DNA from: Sphingobacteriales bacterium UTBCD1
GTDB lineage: Bacteria > Bacteroidota > Bacteroidia > Chitinophagales > Chitinophagaceae
Assembly: GCA_002066995.1 (NCBI GenBank)
Contig: MWTC01000012.1
Span: forward strand, 175,820 to 239,819
Direction of reading: 5' to 3'
Length of the DNA stretch: 64,000 nucleotides
Both the position numbers and the translations under genes were made by a program. Below the pieces are notes generated by a model, which was not told the DNA's origin, ran no database searches, and saw only the letters and a program-made list of their open reading frames with translations. Numbering within the stretch: position 1 is the stretch's first letter; the number at the start of each line of letters is the position of its first letter. Shown here in pieces: positions 25,863 to 34,907 of this stretch.

Positions 25863-26318
25863 ATGAAACTGTATTCTTCTTTTTTAAGTATCGGCGTTTT
25901 GCTTGGCTGCATTTACTTTAGCCTCAGCCCGGAAAAGATACCTTCCGGAGTGTCCGGTTCTTCTTTTTCAACTTCGGCATGGGACAACAAAGAGAACCCG
26001 ATCGAACTATTCAGTTTCAGCAGCAACCTAAAAGGGAATAAGGTAGAACTGCAATGGTCGGTTAACGGGAATGAAGACGTAAACCGGTTTGAAATAGAGA
26101 AAAGCACTGATGGAAAAAAATTCAAAACGGCTGCTTTGGTTTTTGGAACTGACAGCGGAGAATCAGAGAACTATATGTTTTATGAGAAAGCAACAAATAA
26201 AAAAGTACTGTACCGTATAAAAATTATTGATAAAAAAGATAACAGTTTTTATACCTCTGCTATAGAGATAAATCCTGCGCCCCGGAATAATAATACAAGC
26301 TACCAGGGAAATCTTTAA
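25863..26318 (+). CDS. Small exported protein with a fibronectin-like domain of the T9SS-cargo type
   Basis: A 151-residue protein. An N-terminal hydrophobic segment (about 4-22, ending CIYF) serves as a signal or anchor. Residues about 48-138 form a domain with KVELQWSVNGNEDVNRFEIEKS, KKFKTAALVFG and VLYRIKIIDKKDNSFYTS. This is the immunoglobulin/fibronectin-like domain that often precedes the type IX sorting tag in Bacteroidota, and it matches the domain in the protein at 30562-31845. Here the tag is absent and the chain ends soon after the domain. Function unknown. Confidence 0.7.
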   Translation: MKLYSSFLSIGVLLGCIYFSLSPEKIPSGVSGSSFSTSAWDNKENPIELFSFSSNLKGNKVELQWSVNGNEDVNRFEIEKSTDGKKFKTAALVFGTDSGESENYMFYEKATNKKVLYRIKIIDKKDNSFYTSAIEINPAPRNNNTSYQGNL

Positions 26319-26337
26319 CCAATTTAACTGCTGCAAA

Positions 26338-26469
26338 ATGAAAAAAACTGTCCGAAAGAAATCACACCGCATCAGGGAAGCATTACAGCAATTACTGAAG
26401 CAGGTCAGAAAACAGAATCAGCCGCAATGGGTATTACAACCGGCCAGAAACCGAAAAAATATTTTTTAA
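26338..26469 (+). CDS. Short, highly basic open frame (43 residues)
   Basis: An ATG 20 nt after the preceding stop opens a 43-residue frame beginning MKKTVRKKSHRIREA and ending RNRKNIF. About a third of the residues are Lys or Arg, and a Gln/Leu-rich central helix is possible. It could be a small nucleic-acid-binding protein or a chance frame. There is no family recognition. Confidence 0.25.
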   Translation: MKKTVRKKSHRIREALQQLLKQVRKQNQPQWVLQPARNRKNIF

Positions 26470-26518
26470 AGGACGGACCAAAATCAATGTCTCATACATT
26501 TAGAGTACATAGAGAGAA

Positions 26519-26542
26519 GAAGCCCTTTGTCTAAAGGGCTTC
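26519..26542. terminator. Hairpin terminator between convergent genes
   Basis: A perfect 10-bp stem, GAAGCCCTTT (26519-26528) with AAAGGGCTTC (26533-26542), and a 4-nt loop. A T-rich tract follows on the plus strand. It lies 10 nt from the stop of the winged-helix gene and may work in both directions. Confidence 0.65.
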
Positions 26543-26552
26543 CTTATTTTTC

Positions 26553-26837
26553 TTATTTTTTCAGATATGCCTGAAGATCTTTTACGTAGGTATCAAAGGC
26601 TTTCTTCCCTTCCGGAGTAATCTTGCAGATAGTCTGAGGATAATTGTCTTTAAACTGCTTTTTAATATCAATATAACCTGCTTCTTTCAGTTTCTGCAAC
26701 TGCACACTCAGATTCCCTGCTGTTGCGTTCGTTTGCTCTTTCAGATAAGTAAATTCTGCCTCCTTAACACTGACCAGAAGTGACATCAGGGCAAGCCGCA
26801 ACTGGGAATGTAATATCGGGTCAAGTTCTTTAAACAT
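26553..26837 (-). CDS. Small winged-helix transcriptional regulator
   Basis: A 94-residue protein consisting of a single winged-helix domain (LDPILHSQLRLALMSLL start, recognition-helix region TNATAGNLSVQLQKLKEAGY, wing with TICKITPEGKKAFDTY). This is the short MarR/ArsR-like type common in Bacteroidota. It is the last gene of a minus-strand run with a TonB receptor, a periplasmic repeat protein and a membrane protein. It may bind the palindrome in the promoter of that operon (30481-30495); this is inferred. Confidence 0.85.
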   Translation of the reverse strand: MFKELDPILHSQLRLALMSLLVSVKEAEFTYLKEQTNATAGNLSVQLQKLKEAGYIDIKKQFKDNYPQTICKITPEGKKAFDTYVKDLQAYLKK

Positions 26838-26873
26838 TACTTACTTTAATATTCAATGTTTCCTGAGATTATT

Positions 26874-27476
26874 TTATATATCAATTTGCTGCATCCGCTT
26901 TTTCTTTTCCCCCCTTATTAAATAAGCAGGGATAATGAATGCGAATACAACTGCCAATGCCATCAATAAGAGTTGCATGTCAAACTGCACAAATACGGAC
27001 ACAATTGAAATTACCCAACATGCTGCTCCGGCCCAACGCAAAGGCGTGTAATGAATAATGGCGCCGGCTATAAACGATAAAAAACCATACAACAGGAAAT
27101 AAACCGGGAATGCATGCTCCCAAAGCTGTAAGTAAACAAATATAAATGATAAAATGGTAAACATAATACCGCAACCGATACCAAAATATTTCATCGTTTC
27201 ATTCATGTATGTTTTTACTTTTGTTTTCTTCCCTTTCCTGATACCATGAACAATACTTAATGCAGCTCCGGCCCACATCAGATTCCAGGTTAAGTAGTGC
27301 TGGGGGTATTTGAAAACCTTCAGCAATACATATTCACCGATTGCAGCCACGAAAATCAACCAGCCCCATAGATTAAAATAAAAAGAATCATCCGAAAGAT
27401 CCTGCTTTGTCTTTTCCAGCATGGAACGGATGACGCTCAAACTCTCCTCAGGTGAAAACTTTTCTTCTGACATCAT
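26874..27476 (-). CDS. Membrane protein of unknown function
   Basis: A 200-residue protein. A polar N-terminal part (MMSEEKFSPEESLSVIRSML) is followed by about five hydrophobic segments (about 38-55, 67-80, 100-120, 125-145, 155-185) and a basic C-terminal tail (GEKKKRMQQ). The frame is open further upstream into the next gene, but ATG 27476 gives a typical start and no overlap. It lies between the TPR-like gene and the winged-helix gene, so it likely works with that regulator or is controlled by it. Confidence 0.78.
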   Translation of the reverse strand: MMSEEKFSPEESLSVIRSMLEKTKQDLSDDSFYFNLWGWLIFVAAIGEYVLLKVFKYPQHYLTWNLMWAGAALSIVHGIRKGKKTKVKTYMNETMKYFGIGCGIMFTILSFIFVYLQLWEHAFPVYFLLYGFLSFIAGAIIHYTPLRWAGAACWVISIVSVFVQFDMQLLLMALAVVFAFIIPAYLIRGEKKKRMQQIDI

Positions 27477-27528
27477 ATTTATATTTAAGAATAATAAAAA
27501 GGCCGAATACTTATTAAATAAATCCGGA

Positions 27529-28173
27529 TCACTTACTTTGGTCAAGCATGTATTCGGTTTGTTTCCGGCCCCATGAAGGATAAAGTTCTTTTGGAGTTTG
27601 TTTCCTGAATAAATCAAGGGCCTTTTCCAATACAGGTTTAGCCTTATCTTTTCCGCCCCCGAATTGAGGAGGTGTGTTAAACAATCCTGCTCCTTCCAAA
27701 TAATATAACCGGGGATTATCCGGGTCCAATGCCAATCCCTTCTCGAGCGCCTGGTTTGCGGCAACTCCATAAGTCCTGTAACGGCTTTGAGGATCTACTG
27801 TCATTTGTTGCGTAAGCGCCATGTAACGAACAGCTAAAATTTCTGCCTTGTCTGTATCCGCAGTGACCAAAGCATCGGCTTTATCACAAAGGGATTTGGT
27901 GCGTTCGGCATTGGCATCCACATCACCAACCGAAGGCATCCAGCCTGCAGTACTCAATGACAGAGCTGCGTAATAATAAGGAAGCCATTGATTCTTTTCG
28001 GCATCGCCGATACGCTCAAACGTGTTGGCAAGTTTTGTATAATCTTCTACCGTTTTTGCAGAATCAAACATTGCAAGATTCTGTTTCATTGCTGCAACAT
28101 ACTTATCACTCTGAGAAAAAAGAGCAGGCTGTAATACGACTGCAGTCATGAATAATAGAACAATCTTTTTCAT
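27529..28173 (-). CDS. Periplasmic tetratricopeptide-like protein
   Basis: A 214-residue exported protein with a signal peptide (residues 1-20, ALFSQ). Helical repeats of TPR type cover most of the chain: AKTVEDYTKLANTFERIGDA, WLPYYYAALSLSTAGW, ALEKGLALDPDNPRLYYLEG. It starts 31 nt after the TonB receptor gene and appears to belong to the same operon. The role is unknown; a scaffold for an envelope complex is a guess. Confidence 0.75.
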   Translation of the reverse strand: MKKIVLLFMTAVVLQPALFSQSDKYVAAMKQNLAMFDSAKTVEDYTKLANTFERIGDAEKNQWLPYYYAALSLSTAGWMPSVGDVDANAERTKSLCDKADALVTADTDKAEILAVRYMALTQQMTVDPQSRYRTYGVAANQALEKGLALDPDNPRLYYLEGAGLFNTPPQFGGGKDKAKPVLEKALDLFRKQTPKELYPSWGRKQTEYMLDQSK

Positions 28174-28203
28174 TTTTATTTGTTTTATTTTTAAAAGATC
28201 AGT

Positions 28204-30450
28204 TTACAAATTATTGTTGATCGCATCCTGTGTTCTGTCCACACCCCAGCTCAGGAAAAGCCCAATAAAATAAAATCTGCCGGCAGGGGGTGTTATAGGA
28301 GATTTTATCGAACCGTCATAGGAATAATTATATCCGTAAACCTGGCTGCTTCCCAGCAAATTACTTACCGTTGCAAACAGAACTACAAATGTTTTAGCTT
28401 TTGTATTGCCTGCACTCGGCACCCATTCAGCACTAAAACTCAGATTATTAAAATCTTTAGCCGTACCTCTGTCCGCTATATAAAATTTGTTGTTGGCATC
28501 GGCTAAAATATGATAATAAGGCCTGCCGGAAGCCCAGCTATAAGTGACATTAAAGCCGGTTTTCAAATCAGTAAAAAACTTTTTGGTAACAATGGAAGCC
28601 GTATGATTGGCAACAAAACTGGGCTGCAATTGAACGGGATAATTTAAATATTCCCGCCTGGTATCTATATAAGAATAGCTGATCCAGTAATCAAAATCCT
28701 TGAATGTTTTTTTATCTCTGAAAAACACATCGATTCCTTTTGCAAAGCCACTCCCTCCGTTGTTATAATAAAAATAATTATAGCTTACCGGCACTTCCCG
28801 GACCAGGTCCTGGTATTTTTTATAATACGCTTCTACCCTTAATGTCCGCTGGTTATAAATTCTCTGATAATCGAAAATATAATGAGTGGCTTTTGTAAAC
28901 CCGAGTGACGAAGGAGCATACAATTGCTGGCTCTCAGGCTTTTGATAAAATATACCGTATGCAACTGATACCTGAGACTCCTTTCCTGTTTTATAAGCCA
29001 GCGAAATGCGCGGAGCAATATCCGACCTGTTGAGAACGGAGGAATATTCAAATCTTGTTCCGATCTGGGCAGCTAATCCTTTTGACAGATAAATGCTGCC
29101 CTCTGCAAATGCCGCCGTGTAGTTGTCCTTTAGCCGGTAAAGTGTATCATTGAATTGTGGCCGGTAATCCGTGTACCAGTATTCACTTCCAAAACGAATT
29201 GCACTCAATCCACCCAAAGATTTCTCAAATACAGCTCGCCCTAAAGAAAGATTTTGCAGATTATGAAATGAGAAATTCTTTGAACCCATCCAGAACTGTG
29301 ATACCGGAAACTGCTTCGGGTGATTATCTTGATCCTGCACCTGCTGGCGGATCTTATCCAGGTTCGTGCTAAAGCTTGCACCAAGCTGCATTTTCCATCC
29401 ATCACCTATATTTTCCCGGTAACTGAAGTTATTATACCAGTTATTATTCTTTATAAAAAATGCATTTTTCAGATACCCGCTGTCTATATCAGGTCTTCTC
29501 AGCCCAAGATCACCAAATGAAAAAGTGGTATAATACTTTATCATCCCGCCATTTTTGGTCCTGATCCGGAAGTTTGCATCACCGCTGTGATATTGCGGCA
29601 TCCTGAAATAATCAGGAGTCTGTTTGACCAATGAAAAATACAAACCCACATTGGTATAACTATAATCGAAGCCGTATGATGATTTCCTGTTTTTGGCTAG
29701 CTGCTGTGTTCCTAATCCCCAAACCAGGGGAGTAATAGAAGCATTGATTTCAGATTTATCTGGCAGATCAATAGACTCCAGCAACAATACAGATGACAAC
29801 GCCTGGCCATACAAAGCAGAATAGCCCCCGGTACTGAAGACGGTCCCTTTGAATAAAAAAGGGGAGAATCGCCCACGGCTGGCAATATCCGGCACGCTTG
29901 TAAAATATGGATTGTTAACCAGATTTCCGTCAATAAACTGTTTTGTTTCGTAACCGGCCCCACCCCGTACAAATAAACCTTCCTGCTCTCCTACCTGTTG
30001 CGTTCCGGGCAATGTCTTAAGGGCGGCAGTGATATCTGCATTAGAGCCAGCTGTCGTGGCAACGTCAATTGAATTTAAAACAGCAGCTCTTTTTTTGTCA
30101 CCCGCCTGAAAAGTACCTGCCGTAATGGTAACCGCATTTAACTCAGTTACCATTTCTTTCATTTCAATATCCAATACAAGAGGCTGGCCTGAAAAAGTAA
30201 TCTTTTGTTCAAAAGGTTTATACCCAACTGCAGTCACCACTAAAACCTGGTCTCCTTTTTCAGTAGTGGTAAATATAAAATTTCCGGAAGAATCACTGGT
30301 AGTGCCATCATAAGTATCTTTAATAGTAATGCTGGCCCCGGGAACTGCTTCTTTTTTGCAAAACACTTTTCCCCTTACCGTGACCTGGCAAAAAACTACA
30401 CCCGGTAACAACAATATCCATAATAAAAAAATCAGTAAAATCTTTATCAT
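28204..30450 (-). CDS. TonB-dependent receptor with N-terminal carboxypeptidase-regulatory-like domain
   Basis: A 748-residue outer-membrane protein with a signal peptide (residues 1-21, GVVFCQ). A CarboxypepD-reg-like domain covers about 23-95 (VRGKVFCKKEAVPGASITIKD). The plug has the GLFVRGGAGYETKQFIDG motif (about 158-175), and a 22-strand-type barrel fills the remainder. It is not a SusC protein, since no SusD partner is present and the chain is short. Uptake of a metal chelate, cofactor or small substrate is plausible; the substrate cannot be told. It heads a four-gene minus-strand operon down to 26553. Confidence 0.88.
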   Translation of the reverse strand: MIKILLIFLLWILLLPGVVFCQVTVRGKVFCKKEAVPGASITIKDTYDGTTSDSSGNFIFTTTEKGDQVLVVTAVGYKPFEQKITFSGQPLVLDIEMKEMVTELNAVTITAGTFQAGDKKRAAVLNSIDVATTAGSNADITAALKTLPGTQQVGEQEGLFVRGGAGYETKQFIDGNLVNNPYFTSVPDIASRGRFSPFLFKGTVFSTGGYSALYGQALSSVLLLESIDLPDKSEINASITPLVWGLGTQQLAKNRKSSYGFDYSYTNVGLYFSLVKQTPDYFRMPQYHSGDANFRIRTKNGGMIKYYTTFSFGDLGLRRPDIDSGYLKNAFFIKNNNWYNNFSYRENIGDGWKMQLGASFSTNLDKIRQQVQDQDNHPKQFPVSQFWMGSKNFSFHNLQNLSLGRAVFEKSLGGLSAIRFGSEYWYTDYRPQFNDTLYRLKDNYTAAFAEGSIYLSKGLAAQIGTRFEYSSVLNRSDIAPRISLAYKTGKESQVSVAYGIFYQKPESQQLYAPSSLGFTKATHYIFDYQRIYNQRTLRVEAYYKKYQDLVREVPVSYNYFYYNNGGSGFAKGIDVFFRDKKTFKDFDYWISYSYIDTRREYLNYPVQLQPSFVANHTASIVTKKFFTDLKTGFNVTYSWASGRPYYHILADANNKFYIADRGTAKDFNNLSFSAEWVPSAGNTKAKTFVVLFATVSNLLGSSQVYGYNYSYDGSIKSPITPPAGRFYFIGLFLSWGVDRTQDAINNNL

Positions 30451-30467
30451 ATCGTTTAATTACAACA

Positions 30468-30499
30468 CAAAAATAAAGTAGTTTATACTATAAACCAAA
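30468..30499 (-). promoter_or_regulatory. Promoter of the TonB-receptor operon with a 15-bp palindrome in the spacer
   Basis: On the minus strand TTTG (30499-30496), a 20-nt spacer and TATTTTTG (30475-30468) match the consensus; the start near 30461 leaves about 11 nt before the ATG. Inside the spacer lies the palindrome GTTTATACTATAAAC (30481-30495), 7+1+7 and perfect. It looks like an operator, perhaps for the winged-helix protein at the end of the operon. Confidence 0.75.
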
Positions 30500-30517
30500 T
30501 TGAATAAAAACTGCAAA

Positions 30518-30539
30518 GCCAGGCTCTTTCGAACCTGGC
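30518..30539 (-). terminator. Candidate terminator after the T9SS-cargo gene's upstream neighbour side
   Basis: GCCAGG (30518-30523) pairs with CCTGGC (30534-30539) around a 10-nt loop that can extend the stem. On the minus strand it is followed by a T-rich tract. It lies 22 nt beyond the stop of the gene at 30562-31845 and so probably ends that transcript before the next promoter. Confidence 0.5.
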
Positions 30540-30561
30540 CCGGAACCCTGTAGAAAAAATT

Positions 30562-31845
30562 TTAGTTTTTGATAATTTTCTGCTGAGCTGTCTCACCATT
30601 GCAGCTTACACGCACAACATACCATCCACGGCCCAATTCGCTTACATTAATTGTTTCTGTCTGGCTGCTGCTGGCATTACCGGTCCTTTTTACCAGTTGT
30701 CCGTTTGCATTGAACAGTTCGAACGATACTTTTTTGTTTTGCCAGCCGGAAGGGATTGTCACTCTTAATTCATTACTTACGGGGTTAGGATAAGCAATGA
30801 TATTTATATCGCTAAGATCCTGTTGTTTCGCAATCCTGATAATCCGAATGTCAGAATAAGAAATCTTTCCATCATTATCTACAATGCAAAGCCTGTAATA
30901 GATCACAGGCGTATTCACTTCGCCAATATCATCAGTAAGATTATAATTAATATTCTGGCTTGAATTGCCCACTGCAAATACCAAACCTGCATCACTGAAA
31001 TTAACTCCATCCAAACTCCTTTGTACAACAAAATGACCGGCATTCTCTTCATTGGCAGTGGTCCACTTCAGATCAACTTTATTCTTGTTGTTATACGTGG
31101 CATCAAAAGAAGTTAATTTAACAGGTAAGGTAATCAGTGGCACCTGGTAAGTAAAATTTTTGAACCAGACAGAATACATCCGGTTTGCTCCGGAGACAGA
31201 ACCTGTGGTATTAGCTCCAAAGCGAACCTTGATCGAATTCATATTATTATACACAAGGGTAGTCATGAGTGTAGTAACGGTAGTATCAACCCCGGGATAC
31301 TGATTAAAAGGAGCAGTAAATGTTTTACCTACCGGCTGGCTATTAACCACCAGGTCACTCACTGTCAAAGCCGAATTTTGCTCAAGTATATAATAGGAAG
31401 CAGGACTATAAAAAGCATCGTATTCTCTTAAACTGCTGCCATCACCATCTATATCCAGGGCTGTTACACTAAAAGTGCTGATCACAGATGGATTAGAAGT
31501 AACATGATCAACAAAAGTAATTGTAAACTCCATCCACCAGTCCTGTGCGCCACTGACTGAACCATTGTTATATGCAATCTGCGGCTGAAAAGCTTTTTCA
31601 AAACCTGTATTGGTAAGATCAATAGTGCTAAGAGTTACCAGTGATGAAGACCGGTCAGAAATAGTCACTAAAGCATCCTGCTCACTGTTTACCAACGGGA
31701 ACTTATAAACCGCCCCGACAGAACCTGCAGCACCGGACATAAGAAATGAATTATGAAATACCAGCTCTCCCTGGGCGGAAGCCTTTGGCCTGGCAAGTAC
31801 AAGAAAAATGGTAGCTAGGATCAGTTTAGAATACAAAGTTTTCAT
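30562..31845 (-). CDS. Secreted protein with type IX secretion (T9SS type A) sorting domain
   Basis: A 427-residue protein. The ATG at 31845 starts a signal peptide (about 1-24, PKASAQ); the longer frame upstream has no signal. Residues about 25-245 form a beta-rich domain without a family I can name. Residues about 248-345 are a fibronectin-like domain (KVDLKWTTANEENAGHFVVQRS), and the C-terminal 80 residues carry the T9SS type A tag (IIAYPNPVSNELRVTIP and ending TAQQKIIKN). The product is likely exported across the outer membrane and attached to the surface or released. Confidence 0.85.
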   Translation of the reverse strand: MKTLYSKLILATIFLVLARPKASAQGELVFHNSFLMSGAAGSVGAVYKFPLVNSEQDALVTISDRSSSLVTLSTIDLTNTGFEKAFQPQIAYNNGSVSGAQDWWMEFTITFVDHVTSNPSVISTFSVTALDIDGDGSSLREYDAFYSPASYYILEQNSALTVSDLVVNSQPVGKTFTAPFNQYPGVDTTVTTLMTTLVYNNMNSIKVRFGANTTGSVSGANRMYSVWFKNFTYQVPLITLPVKLTSFDATYNNKNKVDLKWTTANEENAGHFVVQRSLDGVNFSDAGLVFAVGNSSQNINYNLTDDIGEVNTPVIYYRLCIVDNDGKISYSDIRIIRIAKQQDLSDINIIAYPNPVSNELRVTIPSGWQNKKVSFELFNANGQLVKRTGNASSSQTETINVSELGRGWYVVRVSCNGETAQQKIIKN

Positions 31846-32006
31846 CAAAGTTGTTTTAGGGTTTCCGATTATTTCAGAACTCATCCCTGAGATACAAACG
31901 ACTCCGACTGTTGAGTGAAAAGTACGGGGTGTAATTTCCCGTATCAAGTGTAGTTTCTTTCATGGTCGGATTATATTGTTTTCTTAGGAATTGTTCGATT
32001 CGAGAA

Positions 32007-32038
32007 CAAACATAATACGCAGTTTTTTTACTTGCAAA
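32007..32038 (-). promoter_or_regulatory. Promoter of the T9SS-cargo gene
   Basis: On the minus strand TTTG (32038-32035), 20-nt spacer and TATGTTTG (32014-32007). The start near 32000 gives a leader of about 155 nt. A short inverted repeat (TTGTTC 31991-31996, GAACAA 32004-32009) overlaps the -7 box and the start site. The remainder of the gap 31846-32295 is AT-rich and holds no recognisable gene. Confidence 0.65.
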
Positions 32039-32295
32039 TTTTTAAAGGATTTCTTCGCAGATTTTTCAGTATTTCTTGCAGTGATTTTACGATGACCATT
32101 GAAAATCAATTTTCTGAATCATGATAATTATTCAGAATTTAGAAGAATTACGATATATTATTTTCATGCTTCGTTATGAAGAAATAAATATTATGATAAA
32201 ATGAGTTAACCGGGCACTCACCTTAGTCAAGCAAAATAACCTGAGAAAATCATTCAGACGTAAAATATCTGACCGCTATTCATACAAAAAGAGCA

Positions 32296-33030
32296 TTACT
32301 CTTTAAATCTCGACCATACTTCATAAATAGGATTTCCTGTTGAACTAAGTCCGGTATGTATCCAGTTCCCGTTCTCAATTGTATCATCGAAGCTGAGCGA
32401 AGCTCCTACTCTTGAATTATCCCTGGAAAAGAATTCTATATTCTCCGTGTATTTGCCCTGGGCAAAAGTGTAAGTACCTCCGCCTGTTCCCGAAAATTCT
32501 CCCGTCTCAATATTTATTGCAGCCCACTGAAAACGGGAGCCTGTCAATAGCTTTAATGTTCTCCTGGCTCTTAACGGGGCGTCCACCATTTTGTCTCCCT
32601 GTTTGCGCCGGGTAATCCGCCAGTTTCCTGCAAGTTCACCTTTGCCGGCATCTGCTCTTTTGTATGCGGTCTTTTCATCCTCTATATCTGTATTTAACAT
32701 ATCATCCTGAATCGAATAGCTGTACTTCTGAATTTTTCCAACTTCCGTTGAGTCAGCGCTATTGAATTGAACTTTGAGTATTATCCGGTCATTTTCGACT
32801 GTGATATTTCCACCCCGTGTATTAAAGAATTGCCTGCCTTCCAAATTATAAGTACTGATCATGCAATATCCGTCATTTACAATCATTGAGATCGTATTAT
32901 TCCCTCGCACAGCTTGCCAGGCTCCGTCAAGAGAAGAAATATTTTTATGGTAATGGTAACGATCATAACTCATAACTGCCGGGAGTAATAAAATAACAAA
33001 CAGCGTTCTGAGTAGAGCCAGGTATTTCAT
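32296..33030 (-). CDS. Exported protein with two lipocalin-like repeats
   Basis: A 244-residue protein with an N-terminal hydrophobic signal (about 1-20, LLLPAVMS). The mature chain looks like two related beta-barrel units. Unit one (about 30-125) has LDGAWQAVRGN and an FNTRGGNITVENDRI segment; unit two (about 130-244) has LAGNWRITRRK and an FSGTGGGTYTF segment. Both share G-x-W openings and a GGxxT strand followed by FxSxDS. This suggests an internal duplication of a lipocalin-like domain. Ligand and role are unknown. A TTG two codons upstream is in frame; ATG 33030 is preferred. Confidence 0.75.
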   Translation of the reverse strand: MKYLALLRTLFVILLLPAVMSYDRYHYHKNISSLDGAWQAVRGNNTISMIVNDGYCMISTYNLEGRQFFNTRGGNITVENDRIILKVQFNSADSTEVGKIQKYSYSIQDDMLNTDIEDEKTAYKRADAGKGELAGNWRITRRKQGDKMVDAPLRARRTLKLLTGSRFQWAAINIETGEFSGTGGGTYTFAQGKYTENIEFFSRDNSRVGASLSFDDTIENGNWIHTGLSSTGNPIYEVWSRFKE

Positions 33031-33221
33031 GACCAAATATTTTAATTTTTTTGAAAACCAGGGGTTAGGGTAAATTTAAGAAAATAACCTTTCATTCTTC
33101 CCGATATATTCAGTTTGTTTATTTAAATGGAATAATAATATTCTTGGTGCACTAAGATCACTGAAGATCATAGTTGCATAACAAATAATTATTACAATCA
33201 ACTTAGAACTTTTGTAATAAA

Positions 33222-33262
33222 ACAAAAAGCCGGTTTACTGAGTTCAGTAAGCCGGCTTAAAA
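33222..33262 (-). terminator. Intrinsic terminator of the ATP synthase operon
   Basis: A 15-bp stem with one G-T wobble pairs 33227-33241 with 33244-33258. On the minus strand a T-rich run (TTTTTGTTTT) follows. It lies 17 nt beyond the atpA stop codon, so transcription ends before any gamma-subunit gene. Confidence 0.85.
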
Positions 33263-33278
33263 AAGGTTGAAAATGATC

Positions 33279-34859
33279 TTACACTTTATATTGAGGGATC
33301 AGGCCATTGGCCAGTTCTACCATTTTCTTTACCCCCTCTTCCGGTAGATTTCCTTTTTTAAATTCTGCCATCACCTCAGGTAATTTATTTTCCATTTCCA
33401 TGAGGAAGTGCTCTTCAAATTCTTTCACTCTTTTCACCGGCACATTTTTAATCAATCCATTCGTTCCGAGATAAATGATGGCAACCTGTTTTTCAACCGT
33501 GAAAGGGGAATATTGCGGTTGTTTCAATATCTCTACGTTCCGGGCACCTTTATCCAACACATTTTTTGTAGCAGCATCAAGGTCACCGCCGAACTTGGAG
33601 AATGCTTCCATCTCTCTGTACAGTGCCTGGTCCAGTTTCAGCGTACCGGCTACTTTCTTCATTGATTTGATCTGGGCATTACCTCCCACACGGCTAACGG
33701 AGATACCAACATTGATAGCAGGGCGAATACCTGCATTGAAAAGGTTTGTTTCCAAAAATATCTGTCCGTCGGTAATAGAGATCACGTTGGTAGGAATATA
33801 TGCGGATACATCACCAGCCTGTGTTTCAATAACAGGTAATGCCGTCAGGGAACCTCCGCCTTTTACCAGATGTTTGATGGTATCAGGAACATCATTCATC
33901 TTTTTCGCCACTTCATCATCACTGATGATCTTGGCAGCTCTTTCCAACAGACGGCTGTGGAGATAGAACACATCGCCGGGATATGCTTCACGTCCGGGAG
34001 GACGACGGAGCAGCAGGGATACTTCACGATAAGCCACTGCCTGTTTGGAAAGGTCATCATAAATGATCAGTGCAGGCCTGCCGGTATCACGGAAAAATTC
34101 CCCGATAGCCGCACCTGCAAATGGTGCATAAAACTGAAGCGGTGCAGGGTCAGATGCAGAAGCCGCAACAATAATGGAATAATCCATGGCACCTGCATCC
34201 TGTAAGGTCTTCATCACTCCCGCAATAGTAGAAGCTTTCTGACCAATAGCAACATACACACAATAAACGGGTTTGCCTGCCGCAAAAAATTCTTTCTGAT
34301 TAATAATGGTATCAACTGCAATAGCAGTCTTGCCCGTCTGACGGTCACCGATGATCAGCTCCCTTTGACCCCGGCCAATCGGTATCATTGCATCAATTGC
34401 TTTGATACCGGTCTGAAGCGGCTCTTTCACCGGCTCACGGTAAATAACACCCGGAGCTTTTCTCTCTAAAGGCATTTCATATCTTTCTCCCCTGACCGGG
34501 CCTTTACCATCTATTGGCTCACCGAGTGTATTTACCACACGGCCAACCATTCCTTCTCCTACCCGTATAGAAGCGATATTTCCGGTACGGCGGACTTTTG
34601 ATCCTTCGTGTATGTGCTCAGTTTCTCCCATAAGCACCACACCCACATTGTCTTCTTCAAGGTTCAATGCAATAGCACGTACTCCATTCTCAAATTCCAC
34701 CAATTCACCGTATCGCACATTACCCAATCCATAGACACGGGCAATGCCATCCCCCACCTGCAAAACTGTTCCCACTTCTTCAAGATCCACCCCGTCATTG
34801 AAGTTGCTCAGCTGCTGCCGCAGTATCGCACTTATTTCATCAGGTTTAATATCTGCCAT
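33279..34859 (-). CDS. atpA: F1Fo ATP synthase subunit alpha
   Basis: A 526-residue F1 subunit. The nucleotide-binding site is intact (Walker A GDRQTGKT at 171-178), and [29 protein letters not shown] and [11 protein letters not shown] are conserved alpha-subunit blocks. Together with beta and gamma it forms the catalytic head; alpha sites are regulatory. It is the last gene of atpB-E-F-H-A. The gamma gene (atpG), often next in Bacteroidota, is not present; a terminator follows at once. Confidence 0.97.
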   Translation of the reverse strand: MADIKPDEISAILRQQLSNFNDGVDLEEVGTVLQVGDGIARVYGLGNVRYGELVEFENGVRAIALNLEEDNVGVVLMGETEHIHEGSKVRRTGNIASIRVGEGMVGRVVNTLGEPIDGKGPVRGERYEMPLERKAPGVIYREPVKEPLQTGIKAIDAMIPIGRGQRELIIGDRQTGKTAIAVDTIINQKEFFAAGKPVYCVYVAIGQKASTIAGVMKTLQDAGAMDYSIIVAASASDPAPLQFYAPFAGAAIGEFFRDTGRPALIIYDDLSKQAVAYREVSLLLRRPPGREAYPGDVFYLHSRLLERAAKIISDDEVAKKMNDVPDTIKHLVKGGGSLTALPVIETQAGDVSAYIPTNVISITDGQIFLETNLFNAGIRPAINVGISVSRVGGNAQIKSMKKVAGTLKLDQALYREMEAFSKFGGDLDAATKNVLDKGARNVEILKQPQYSPFTVEKQVAIIYLGTNGLIKNVPVKRVKEFEEHFLMEMENKLPEVMAEFKKGNLPEEGVKKMVELANGLIPQYKV

Positions 34860-34907
34860 ATTTTTATATTTATCGTTTGTAATTGATAGTTATTCTTTTT
34901 AAAATCC

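Noticed and set aside
25679..25912. 77-codon minus-strand frame
   Set aside because: It overlaps the start of the exported protein at 25863 and its leader, with no signal or family; the plus-strand promoter at 25639-25670 fits the opposite gene.
31991..32009. Sequence resembling a tRNA T-arm (GTTCGATTC)
   Set aside because: No acceptor stem, anticodon arm or D-arm can be folded around it; it is a short inverted repeat next to a promoter.
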